A DNA stretch of 64,000 bases. Source: Stenotrophomonas hibiscicola ATCC 19867. GTDB taxonomy: Bacteria; Pseudomonadota; Gammaproteobacteria; Xanthomonadales; Xanthomonadaceae. The notes under the pieces are model-generated. The model saw nothing but the letters and a program-made list of their open reading frames with translations. It did not search any database and was not told the origin of the DNA. The DNA is taken from the NCBI RefSeq assembly GCF_000382065.1, contig NZ_KB907498.1:440714-504713 (forward strand), given 5' to 3'. A program made the position numbers and the translations under genes. The stretch's first letter is position 1, and the number at the start of each line of letters is the position of its first letter. Shown here in pieces: positions 8,549 to 16,079 of this stretch.

Positions 8549-9420
8549 CCGCGACCGCCCGGCAGGCGGAGATCCGCTGCGGCATCGGTGGCTGGGTGTT
8601 TCCCGAATGGCGCGGCGGCGTTTTCTACCCCGTGGGCCTGCCGCAGCGTGAAGAGCTGGCCCATGCCAGCCGCGCCCTGCGCTGCATCGAAATCAACGGC
8701 ACCTTCTACCGCACGCCGACTGCGGCCCAGTGCGCGCAGTGGGCCGCGCAGACCCCGGAAGGCTTCCGTTTCTCGATGAAGGCGCCACGCTATCTGGTGC
8801 AGCGCCGCGACCTGGCCAGCACCGTGGAAGCGGCCACGCCGTTCCTGCAGGCGGCACTTGCGCTCGGTGACCGGCTCGGCCCGCTGCTGTGGCAGTTCGA
8901 TCCACGCCACCCGGCCGACGCCGATGCACTAGACGCGCTGATGGCGCAGCTGCCGAAGCAGCTGGAAGGGGTGCCGCTGCAGCATGCGCTGGAGGTCCGC
9001 AATGCCGCAGCACATGGCCCCGCACTGGTCGCCGCCGCGCGCCGCCACGGCGTGGCACTTGTGATCGAGGACAGCGACGAGGCGCCGCTGCACGGCGACG
9101 TCAGTTCGGGCTTCGTCTACGCGCGGATCAAGCGCAGCCAGGCCCGCTTGAAAGAGGGCCTGCCTGCGCCCGTGCAGCAGCGCTGGGCTGAACGCGCGCG
9201 ACGCTGGTCACGCGGCGAGCCGGTGGACGACCTGCCCTGTCTGGCCGGGCACGCCCCGGAAACCCCGCGCGAGGTCTACCTGCTGTGCATCGGTGCCGGC
9301 AAGGCCCGCAACCCGGCGGCAGCGATGGCCCTGCAGCGCCTCATCGACGGCGCCAGCGGTCCAGCCCCCACAGCAGGGTCCAGCCCACCACGAACACGCC
9401 CGCAACGCGCAGCACGTTGA
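8545..9420 (+). CDS. DUF72 (YecE-like) TIM-barrel protein
   Basis: A 291-residue protein starting at GTG 8545 inside the VOC stop codon (GTGA overlap). It opens with EIRCGIGGWVFPEWRGGVFYP, then has INGTFYRTPT, FRFSMKAPRYL and LLWQFDPRH, the conserved signature of DUF72 proteins. These adopt a TIM-barrel fold and have no established activity. The open frame runs about 80 bases into the oppositely oriented Pr6Pr gene. The tail after LQRLIDG (SGPAPTAGSSPPRTRPQ...) is therefore antisense to that gene and looks like a non-conserved extension. Confidence 0.85.
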   Translation: MTATARQAEIRCGIGGWVFPEWRGGVFYPVGLPQREELAHASRALRCIEINGTFYRTPTAAQCAQWAAQTPEGFRFSMKAPRYLVQRRDLASTVEAATPFLQAALALGDRLGPLLWQFDPRHPADADALDALMAQLPKQLEGVPLQHALEVRNAAAHGPALVAAARRHGVALVIEDSDEAPLHGDVSSGFVYARIKRSQARLKEGLPAPVQQRWAERARRWSRGEPVDDLPCLAGHAPETPREVYLLCIGAGKARNPAAAMALQRLIDGASGPAPTAGSSPPRTRPQRAAR

Positions 9421-9955
9421 GCAGGAAGGCCGCCAGGCCCAGGCGTTGCAGTTCGAGGAATGGATACGGCGCCTGTCCGGTCATTGCAGCGACCAGCATC
9501 GCCCAGCCAAGGTAGGCCAGCGGTACCAGCAGCACGCCGCCCAGCGCGCGCCAGCGCAGCTCACCGTGCGGCAACAGCAGCAGCCACCCCAGCAGGAACA
9601 GGGCAGGCACGACATAGTGCAGGCCCGCATCGACCCACCATTGCAGCCCGGTCGGTTGCCACAGCCCCTGCAATGCAAGCACGTAGACGCACGCGGTCAC
9701 ACCGATGCACAGCGCCAGGCTCGCCGCCACCGCCGGCTTGAGCACTCTGCCAAGGACCACCCACCCACATCCGACGCAGACAGCCAGGTTGCTGAGAATG
9801 GTGAAATAGCCGAAGAAACGCAGCGTCGCCACGCCGATCCCGGCCGCCGCCCCCGGCCCCTGCACCAGCAACAGGTACTGCAACAGCAGCGAGGCTGCCG
9901 CCATCAGGGCAGTCAGTGCGGCCCATCCGCGCAGAAGGGAGCAATCGGCTGCCAT
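9341..9955 (-). CDS. Pr6Pr family integral membrane protein
   Basis: A 204-residue, very hydrophobic protein with about six predicted membrane helices: LTALMAAASLLLQYLLLV, FFGYFTILSNLAVCVGCG, SLALCIGVTACVYVLAL, LHYVVPALFLLGWLLLL, ALGGVLLVPLAYLGWAML and VLRVAGVFVVGWTLLWG. The FGYFTILSN segment and the His in the LHYVVP helix are typical of Pr6Pr/FAR-17a-like proteins, whose bacterial role is unknown. Its 3' end overlaps the 3' end of the DUF72 gene tail to tail by 80 bases. Confidence 0.85.
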   Translation of the reverse strand: MAADCSLLRGWAALTALMAAASLLLQYLLLVQGPGAAAGIGVATLRFFGYFTILSNLAVCVGCGWVVLGRVLKPAVAASLALCIGVTACVYVLALQGLWQPTGLQWWVDAGLHYVVPALFLLGWLLLLPHGELRWRALGGVLLVPLAYLGWAMLVAAMTGQAPYPFLELQRLGLAAFLLNVLRVAGVFVVGWTLLWGLDRWRRR

Positions 9956-10033
9956 GGCTCGGTTCTCTGGGTCGATGCCGCGAGCATGCCACAGTCATCG
10001 CCGACGGCCGCGCGATTGCCTCACAATAGGCCG

Positions 10034-10981
10034 ATGAGCACACCCGACACCCGCAAAGCGCTGTGGCAGATCCACTTCTGTGTCCTGCTGTGGGGCATCA
10101 CCGCCATCCTCGGCAAGCTGATCACCCTGCCCGCACTGCCGCTGGTGTGGTGGCGCATGCTGCTGGTGACGGCGATGCTGGCCCTGCTGCCACGGGTCTG
10201 GCGCGGGTTGCGCACCCTGCCCCTGCGGCTGGTCGCCGGCTACGCCGGCATTGGCGCGCTGGTCGCCCTGCATTGGCTGACCTTCTATGGCGCGGTGAAG
10301 CTGGCCAATGCCTCGGTGGCTGCCACCTGCATCGCACTGGCGCCGGTGTTCACCTCGATCATCGAACCGTGGGTGGCCAAGCGGCCGTTCCAGCTGCGTG
10401 AGCTGGCGTTCGGCCTGGCGGTGCTGCCGGGTGTTGCGCTGGTGGTCGGTGGCGTGCCCGATGGCATGCGCCTGGGTGTGTTGATCGGCGCGATCTCAGC
10501 GCTGCTGGTGGCGGTGTTCGGCTCGCTCAACAAGCGCATGGTCAGCCACGCCGATCCGCTCACGGTCACCGCGCTGGAGCTGGGTGCGGGCACCCTCACC
10601 CTGACCCTGCTGGCGCCGCTGATGCCCTACCTGCTTCCTGCGCTGGCCAGCCCGTTGTGGGTGGTCCCGGACCTGCACGACGGCATCCTGCTGATGGTGC
10701 TGGCCGGGTTCTGCACGCTGCTGCCGTTTGCCCTGGCCCTGGTCGCACTGCGCCACCTGAGCGCCTACACGGTGCAGCTGGTGACCAACCTGGAGCCGGT
10801 CTATGCGGTGGTGCTGGCGGTGGTGCTGCTGCGCGAGCAGCACGAAGTCACCCCGTGGTTCTACCTGGGCGTGGCGATCATCGTCGGCGCCGTGTTCCTG
10901 CATCCGCTGCTGAACCGCCGCAAGCCGGTGCAGCATCCGGAGATTCTTGGCACGGCCGAGGCGCGCAACATCGCCGATTGA
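10034..10981 (+). CDS. DMT-superfamily (EamA) transporter
   Basis: A 315-residue protein with ten predicted membrane helices arranged as two EamA repeats (starting IHFCVLLWGITAILGK and VLIGAISALLVAVFGSLNKR). Short loops and the closing YLGVAIIVGAVFLHPLL are typical of drug/metabolite exporters such as RhaT/YdcZ-like or amino-acid exporters; the substrate is unknown. The ATG at 10034 follows a CACAAT hexamer by 6 bases with no ribosome site, suggesting a leaderless message. The upstream open frame in the same phase (from 9293) overlaps Pr6Pr and was ignored. Confidence 0.88.
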   Translation: MSTPDTRKALWQIHFCVLLWGITAILGKLITLPALPLVWWRMLLVTAMLALLPRVWRGLRTLPLRLVAGYAGIGALVALHWLTFYGAVKLANASVAATCIALAPVFTSIIEPWVAKRPFQLRELAFGLAVLPGVALVVGGVPDGMRLGVLIGAISALLVAVFGSLNKRMVSHADPLTVTALELGAGTLTLTLLAPLMPYLLPALASPLWVVPDLHDGILLMVLAGFCTLLPFALALVALRHLSAYTVQLVTNLEPVYAVVLAVVLLREQHEVTPWFYLGVAIIVGAVFLHPLLNRRKPVQHPEILGTAEARNIAD

Positions 10982-10986
10982 GTGCA

Positions 10987-11003
10987 TCCACGCATGGCGT
11001 GGA
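10987..11003. repeat. SMAG-type hairpin (TCCACGC/GCGTGGA)
   Basis: Short perfect palindrome of the ATCCACGCCATGCGTGG class between the stop codons of the convergent DMT transporter and AAA ATPase genes. It probably serves as a shared mRNA end. Confidence 0.7.
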
Positions 11004-11011
11004 CGCCCGTA

Positions 11012-12172
11012 TCAACGCTGCGGCCAATGCCAGGCCGGCGCATCCAGCAGGCCCTGCCCGCTCAACAGAGTGCGGGCCTGTTCCTTGTACAGATGCAGCG
11101 AATGGCACCCTGGCGCCTGTTCCAGCGCCGCGATCAGGCGGCTGGCGTGTGACACCACCCATACCTGGCTGCGCGAACTGGCTGCGATGATCAGCCGCGC
11201 CAGCGCCGGCAGCAGGTCCGGATGCAGGCTGGTCTCCGGCTCGTTGAGCACCAGCAGCGGCGGTGGACGCGGCGTGTGCAGCGCAGCAGCCAGCAGCAGG
11301 AAGCGCAGCGTACCGTCGGACAGTTCGGCCATCGACAACGGCCGCAGCAACCCCGGCTGGTGGAAGCGCAGGGCCAGTCGACCGTCCAGCTCCTCGAAGC
11401 CGACCGTGGCACCGGGGAACGCATCGTCGACGCTGCGTGCCAACGCGACCGGGTCTCCGATCTCGATAATGGTCACCCAGGCTGCCGCCAGATCCCGGCC
11501 GTCGTGATGCAGCACCGGCGTGCGCGTGGCCATCGCCGGCTGCCGCGCCGGTGCATCGGCGTCGCTGCGGAAATGGTCGTAGAAGCGCCAGCGACGGATG
11601 TACTCGCGCAGGGCGATGGTTTCCGGCAGGCGCTGCGGATCGCCGACCTGGGTGAACAGGCTGTCGAACAGCGACAACCGGTCATCCACCAGATCCCAAC
11701 CGCGCGCATGGCGTTGCCGCACCATCGCTCCACGACGGTCGACCAACAGGTTGACGCTGCGCAGGAACGGGCCGGACCAGATCGCCTCCGCCTTGATCTG
11801 CGGGTCCAGTGCGAAGGCCGATCGACTGGGCGGCGGGTAGCCCAGATCGATGGCGTAGCCGAATTCGTCAGTGGCGAAGCCCAACTTCAATCCCACCGAT
11901 TCCTGGCGTGGGCCGCCCTGCAGGGGGATTTCGCCGGCAGCAACCCGACGGTCCATTTTTTCCGGACCCGCCCACAGCGCCGAGCCCAGCCCGCCTTCGC
12001 GGGCCAGCACCGCCGCGACGCCGCCCTGCGCGGTCTCGGCCAGCAGGCGCAGGGCACGGTACAGGCTGGACTTGCCACTGCCGTTGTCACCGGTCACCAC
12101 ATTCAACTGCTGCAGCGGCAGTACGAGCCCGTGCAGCGAACGATAGTGGGCGATGGCCAGGGTCTGCAGCAT
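11012..12172 (-). CDS. AAA-family ATPase (AAA_21/SMC-like)
   Basis: A 386-residue protein with an SMC-like split ATPase. Walker A GDNGSGKSS is at residues 28-36, preceded by the YRSLHGL beta-hairpin typical of AAA_21/RecF-like proteins. An ABC-type signature is MAELSDGTLRFLLLAAAL, Walker B is LLVLNEPETSLHP (about 305-317), and the switch region is WVVSHASRLI. The middle part is variable. Relatives occur as orphan ATPases and in several defence systems, but no nuclease or other partner gene is next to it here. The start at 12172 was chosen because the longer frame would translate a SMAG repeat at 12254. Confidence 0.85.
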   Translation of the reverse strand: MLQTLAIAHYRSLHGLVLPLQQLNVVTGDNGSGKSSLYRALRLLAETAQGGVAAVLAREGGLGSALWAGPEKMDRRVAAGEIPLQGGPRQESVGLKLGFATDEFGYAIDLGYPPPSRSAFALDPQIKAEAIWSGPFLRSVNLLVDRRGAMVRQRHARGWDLVDDRLSLFDSLFTQVGDPQRLPETIALREYIRRWRFYDHFRSDADAPARQPAMATRTPVLHHDGRDLAAAWVTIIEIGDPVALARSVDDAFPGATVGFEELDGRLALRFHQPGLLRPLSMAELSDGTLRFLLLAAALHTPRPPPLLVLNEPETSLHPDLLPALARLIIAASSRSQVWVVSHASRLIAALEQAPGCHSLHLYKEQARTLLSGQGLLDAPAWHWPQR

Positions 12173-12253
12173 GGGCGGCGTCCGGGGAAACAGGGCGTCA
12201 TGCTGGCCGGTTCTGATCGCAGGAGCTGCGACGCCAAGTGAAACGGGAAGAGC

Positions 12254-12276
12254 ATCCACGCATGGCGTGGATCTAC
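12254..12276. repeat. SMAG hairpin (ATCCACGC...GTGGATCTAC)
   Basis: Reverse complement of GTAGATCCACGCCATGCG. It lies upstream of the AAA ATPase gene and downstream of the GGDEF gene at 12335. A degraded second copy (ATCCACGCATCGCATGCG) follows at about 12293-12310. Confidence 0.85.
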
Positions 12277-12334
12277 TGGAGCGGCATCGAATCATCCACG
12301 CATCGCATGCGTTCAACGCGCGAACCGCCGTGTT

Positions 12335-13405
12335 TCAGTCCGCCCGTTCCACCCGGTTGCGGCCTTTGGCCTTGGCCCGGTACAGCGCCTTGTCGGCACG
12401 TGCCAGCGTCTCATCCACGCTTTCACCGGGCTGGTGCTGGGCCACTCCAATACTGATCGTGACCGGGAACCCCAGCGGCAGATCAGCAACGGCCAGGCGC
12501 AGGAACTCGCACTGAAGTTCGGCGGTTTGCAGGTCGGTCGCCGGCATCACCGCCACGAACTCCTCGCCGCCATAGCGCGCGGCCATGCCACGGCCGGCGA
12601 AGTGCGAGCGCAGCAGCGTGCCCAGCTCGGCCAGCACCCGGTCGCCGGTGGCGTGGCCCTGGAAATCGTTGATGTGCTTGAAGTGGTCGATGTCCAGTAG
12701 CGCGACGCAGGCCACATCGGGCTGATCCCCGGTCACCGCCACTGCCTCGTCCAGCGCCGCCGCCATCGCGCGGCGGTTCGGCAGGCCGGTCAGCGCATCG
12801 GTGCGGCTCTGCTCGGCCAGGTCGGCGTTCTGCGCCAGCAGCACGTCGTGGTACTCCGACAGCAGGCGCTCGTAATCATCGCGTTCCAGCATGTGGTTCT
12901 GGATGTCGAGCGCGAAACGGCGCAGCTCCATCACCAGCATCACCTGCCGCGACAGCGCGGCCAGCGCCTCGGCCTTGTCGCTTGGCAGGTGCTGCGGCTG
13001 TGCATCGAACACGCACAGCGTACCCAGCGGCAGGCCATCGGAACTGATCAGCGGCGCACCGGCGTAGAAGCGGATGTGCGGGTCGCCGGTCACCACCGGG
13101 TTGTCGTGGAAGCGGATGTCCTGCAACGCATCCTCGACCACCATGACCTCGTGCGGCTGCAGGATGGCGTGGCCACACATCGATTCGCTGCGCAGGTTTT
13201 CCGCCGCGTCGATGCCCTGGATCGACTTGAACCATTGCCGTTCGACGTCAATCAGGGTCACCGCCGCCATCGAGGTACCGCAGACCGCCTTGGCGATCGC
13301 CACCAGGTCGTCGAATGACTTCTCGCGCTGCGAATCAAGGATCCGGTAGCGGTACAGCGCCTCGAGCCGGAGGGCTTCGTTGGCAGGCTTGTCGGGCTTG
13401 ATCAT
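12335..13405 (-). CDS. GAF-GGDEF diguanylate cyclase
   Basis: A 356-residue cytoplasmic protein without membrane helices. Residues ~20-165 form a GAF sensor (VCGTSMAAVTLIDVERQWFKS ... SMCGHAI ... GTLCVFD) and residues ~195-355 a GGDEF domain. The active-site motif is G-G-E-E-F (about 279-283), with DALTGLPNRRAM at the domain start and ISIGVAQHQPGE near the end, so it should be an active cyclase. The residues upstream of the motif (AGRGMAARY) lack the RxxD inhibitory site, so product inhibition is not expected. It is a single gene followed by a SMAG repeat. Confidence 0.92.
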   Translation of the reverse strand: MIKPDKPANEALRLEALYRYRILDSQREKSFDDLVAIAKAVCGTSMAAVTLIDVERQWFKSIQGIDAAENLRSESMCGHAILQPHEVMVVEDALQDIRFHDNPVVTGDPHIRFYAGAPLISSDGLPLGTLCVFDAQPQHLPSDKAEALAALSRQVMLVMELRRFALDIQNHMLERDDYERLLSEYHDVLLAQNADLAEQSRTDALTGLPNRRAMAAALDEAVAVTGDQPDVACVALLDIDHFKHINDFQGHATGDRVLAELGTLLRSHFAGRGMAARYGGEEFVAVMPATDLQTAELQCEFLRLAVADLPLGFPVTISIGVAQHQPGESVDETLARADKALYRAKAKGRNRVERAD

Positions 13406-13470
13406 GCAGCGTCACTTCCGGCAGGTCACTGCAAAGTCTAGCTGATGCCGGCGCGTAATCCGCACAACGG

Positions 13471-13542
13471 GTAGTGCCGGCCGCTGGCCGGCATCCCGCG
13501 CGCATTCGATGCCTGGAGTAGCCGGCCAGTGGCCGGCACTAC
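13471..13542. repeat. SMAG/REP dimer (GTAGTGCCGGCCGCTGG)
   Basis: Two inverted copies, GTAGTGCCGGCCGCTGGCC at 13471-13494 and its reverse complement at 13521-13542. Together they form a 72-bp dimer between the rluF stop and the GAF-GGDEF start. Confidence 0.9.
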
Positions 13543-13548
13543 CGCGCG

Positions 13549-14271
13549 TTACCAGTCCAGCTGCTTCGGCAGCAGGCCCTGCAGCTCCTGCTCGGTCAGG
13601 TTGCGCCACTGGCCCGGCTTCAGCGCGCCGATCTTGATGTTGTCGATGCGCACGCGGCGCAGCTGGGTCACGCGATAGCCGAACTCGGCAGCCATCAGGC
13701 GGATCTGCCGGTTCAGGCCCTGCTGCAGGGTGATGCGGAAACCGAACTTGGCGATGCGCGAGGTCTTGCACGGCAGCGTCATCTGGTCGTGGATGCGCAC
13801 GCCGCGCGCCATGCCGCGCAGGAACTCATCGGTGACGGGCTTGTTCACCGCCACCAGGTATTCCTTCTGGTGGCCATTTTCGGCGCGCAGGATCTGGTTG
13901 ACGATGTCGCCATTGCTGGTCATCAGGATCAACCCCTCGGAGTCCTTGTCCAGGCGGCCGATCGGGAAGATGCGCTGTTCGTGGCCGACGAAGTCGACGA
14001 TGTTGCCCTTGACCGAAGTTTCGGTCGTGCAGGTGACGCCTACCGGCTTGTTCAGTGCGATGTAGACGTGGCGGCGGGCGCCGGGCTTGCGTGCCACGCG
14101 GGCGCGCAGCGGCTGGCCGTCGACCAGCACCTGGTCTTCCTCGCCTACCACCGCGCCGGTACCGGCCGGATGGCCGTTGACGGTAACGCGGCGCGCGGCG
14201 ATCAGGCGATCGGCCTCGCGGCGGGAGCAGAAGCCGGTGTCGGCGATATGTTTGTTGAGTCGGGTGGTCAT
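13549..14271 (-). CDS. rluF: 23S rRNA pseudouridine synthase RluF
   Basis: A 240-residue RsuA/RluF-family pseudouridine synthase. An N-terminal S4 RNA-binding domain (RLNKHIADTGFCSRREADRLIAARRVTVNG) precedes the catalytic domain with GRLDKDSEGL (Asp near 107). RluF-like segments GIVDFVGH-type (KGNIVDFVGHEQRIFPIGRLD), EKEYLV-like QKEYLVAVNKP and ITLQQGLNRQIRLM follow. E. coli RluF modifies U2604 of 23S rRNA. This protein lacks the long basic C-terminal tail of the E. coli enzyme. The start at 14271 begins exactly at the S4 domain; the longer frame adds unrelated residues. Confidence 0.88.
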   Translation of the reverse strand: MTTRLNKHIADTGFCSRREADRLIAARRVTVNGHPAGTGAVVGEEDQVLVDGQPLRARVARKPGARRHVYIALNKPVGVTCTTETSVKGNIVDFVGHEQRIFPIGRLDKDSEGLILMTSNGDIVNQILRAENGHQKEYLVAVNKPVTDEFLRGMARGVRIHDQMTLPCKTSRIAKFGFRITLQQGLNRQIRLMAAEFGYRVTQLRRVRIDNIKIGALKPGQWRNLTEQELQGLLPKQLDW

Positions 14272-14305
14272 CGGCCCATTATCCGGCATCGCCGCCCGCT
14301 GCGCT

Positions 14306-15970
14306 TCATGCCAGGGCGGGCGGATCAAGCTCCTCGCCGTCGAAGACCCGGTTGCGGCCCGCCCGCTTTGCCACGTACATGGCATGGTCGGCGCGCCGCA
14401 GCAGCCCGGCCAGATCGTCCTCGCCCGGTCGCCACTGCGCCAGGCCGATGCTGGCGGTCACCTCCAGCCCCGGCACCTGCAGGGCCTGGCCAGCCTCGGT
14501 GATTCGCTGGCGCAACCGGTCCAGTCGCGCCGAAGCGGCCTCGCGCGGCATGCCCGGCATCAGCAGCAGGAACTCTTCGCCGCCCATCCGTACCACTTCG
14601 TCCTGGCTGCGCACTGCCATGCGCAGGGCACGCGCCACCGCCACCAGCACCAGGTCGCCCACGGCGTGACCATGGCGGTCGTTGATGTCCTTGAACAGGT
14701 CGATGTCGAGGAAGCCGATCACCAGCGGGCCACGCTCGCGGTCGACCCGCTCAAGGTGGCGGGCCAGCTGCTGCAGTCCGGCGCGACGGTTGGGAAGCCC
14801 GGTCAGGCCGTCGGTCTCGGCCAGCTGGCGAAGTTCATCACGCTGCTGGCGCAGCCGGCCCAGCCGCTGGTTCAACGCATACGCGGCCATCATCAACAGC
14901 CAGGTCACCGCCAGCTGCAGCGCCTCCACCCGGTATTCCAGCAGCCACGCCGCACCACAGGCATCGGCGATGATCAGTACCAGCATCGGTGCCAGCGCGG
15001 CCAGACCCGCCTGCGCCCAACGGTCGCCGCGCCAGCGTGCCCAGACGCCGACCATCAGTGCCAGGCCACATCCGGACAGATAGGACACCTGCAAGCCCTT
15101 CGCGACCCAGGCCAGATGCTCCCAGCGCAGCCACGGCACCAGCACGGCCAGCGCCATCAGGGCCCACAACACCGCCAGTTGGGCCGGGCGCGATCGAGGC
15201 AGCACGCGATCGCCTCCGTTCAGCCGCCACAGCGCCGGCAGCACCAGTGCCTGGGTCGCAGCGGTCAGCGCCAGCAGCCACCATGCGCCGTGCTCGCCCA
15301 CCGGCAGCCAGGGTTCCGGATAGCCGCTGAGCCCGCCGAGGATTGCCTGCCACAGCACCATCACGGTGGTGCCGGCGATGTAGACCAGGAAACTGCGGTC
15401 CCGGGTGGTCAGGAAGGCCATCAACGCCGACAGCGCCAGCGCGATCGCCACCGCGATGCAGGCCGCGCGCACCAGCAGGCGGGCGGTGTCGTTCTGCTGC
15501 ACCGGGCTGGGCGCGCCCAGCCGCAGGGTCGGTACCCAACGTGTCTTCAGCGGTGTCTGCCAGGAGACCAGGAACGGCTCACGGCTGCCGGCCGGCGGTA
15601 CCGCCACCAGGCCGATGCCAGCCCGGAAACGTGAATCGCGGGTGCGCGCGTCATGCATGTTGCCGCAGATCTCGCGGTCACCATGCTGGACGCGCACTTC
15701 ACCGGCAAAGACGTTGAACACGTCCAGCGCCTGCGGTTGGCCTGACCAGCCCTGCGGCGGAGCCGGTACCAGCACCTGCTGGCGGGCGCCGGACAGCATC
15801 TGCGGCGTGCATGCGCGGTGCGGCGTCGGCTCGTCGGTAGCGCCGCCGACCAGGAGATAATCATGGCCCGACACGGCCTCTGCAGCCTGAAGCGGCCACG
15901 GCAACGCCAACCACACCATCAGGACGGCCAGCACCGCTCCTGTTCCATACCGCCACTGCCTGCCGCCCAC
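14306..15970 (-). CDS. 7TM (DISM-like) diguanylate cyclase
   Basis: A 554-residue membrane cyclase. It has a signal peptide (residues 1-29), a periplasmic domain (30-165) and seven predicted membrane helices (about 170-370, from LLVRAACIAVAIALALSAL to LLMMAAYALNQ). A GGDEF domain follows (390-545), starting TDGLTGLPNRRAG. The active motif is GGEEF (463-467), and an RSQD inhibitory I-site sits five residues before it, so activity with product feedback is likely. The architecture matches 7TMR-DISM receptors, which sense an extracytoplasmic ligand; none can be named. It is close to rluF downstream (34-base gap). Confidence 0.9.
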   Translation of the reverse strand: MGGRQWRYGTGAVLAVLMVWLALPWPLQAAEAVSGHDYLLVGGATDEPTPHRACTPQMLSGARQQVLVPAPPQGWSGQPQALDVFNVFAGEVRVQHGDREICGNMHDARTRDSRFRAGIGLVAVPPAGSREPFLVSWQTPLKTRWVPTLRLGAPSPVQQNDTARLLVRAACIAVAIALALSALMAFLTTRDRSFLVYIAGTTVMVLWQAILGGLSGYPEPWLPVGEHGAWWLLALTAATQALVLPALWRLNGGDRVLPRSRPAQLAVLWALMALAVLVPWLRWEHLAWVAKGLQVSYLSGCGLALMVGVWARWRGDRWAQAGLAALAPMLVLIIADACGAAWLLEYRVEALQLAVTWLLMMAAYALNQRLGRLRQQRDELRQLAETDGLTGLPNRRAGLQQLARHLERVDRERGPLVIGFLDIDLFKDINDRHGHAVGDLVLVAVARALRMAVRSQDEVVRMGGEEFLLLMPGMPREAASARLDRLRQRITEAGQALQVPGLEVTASIGLAQWRPGEDDLAGLLRRADHAMYVAKRAGRNRVFDGEELDPPALA

Positions 15971-16079
15971 GCCACGTCCTGTTCCTGCTTACGTCCGCGC
16001 CCACTGCGCGCCGCCCCTGACGCGCATTATCGCAGCCGGGCACGCCACGCATGTGTACACCAAAGTCGGCGCCCGCGGT

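Noticed and set aside
12173..12316. N-terminal extension of the AAA ATPase gene
   Set aside because: The added codons translate a SMAG hairpin, and the conserved YRSL/Walker A start fits ATG 12172.
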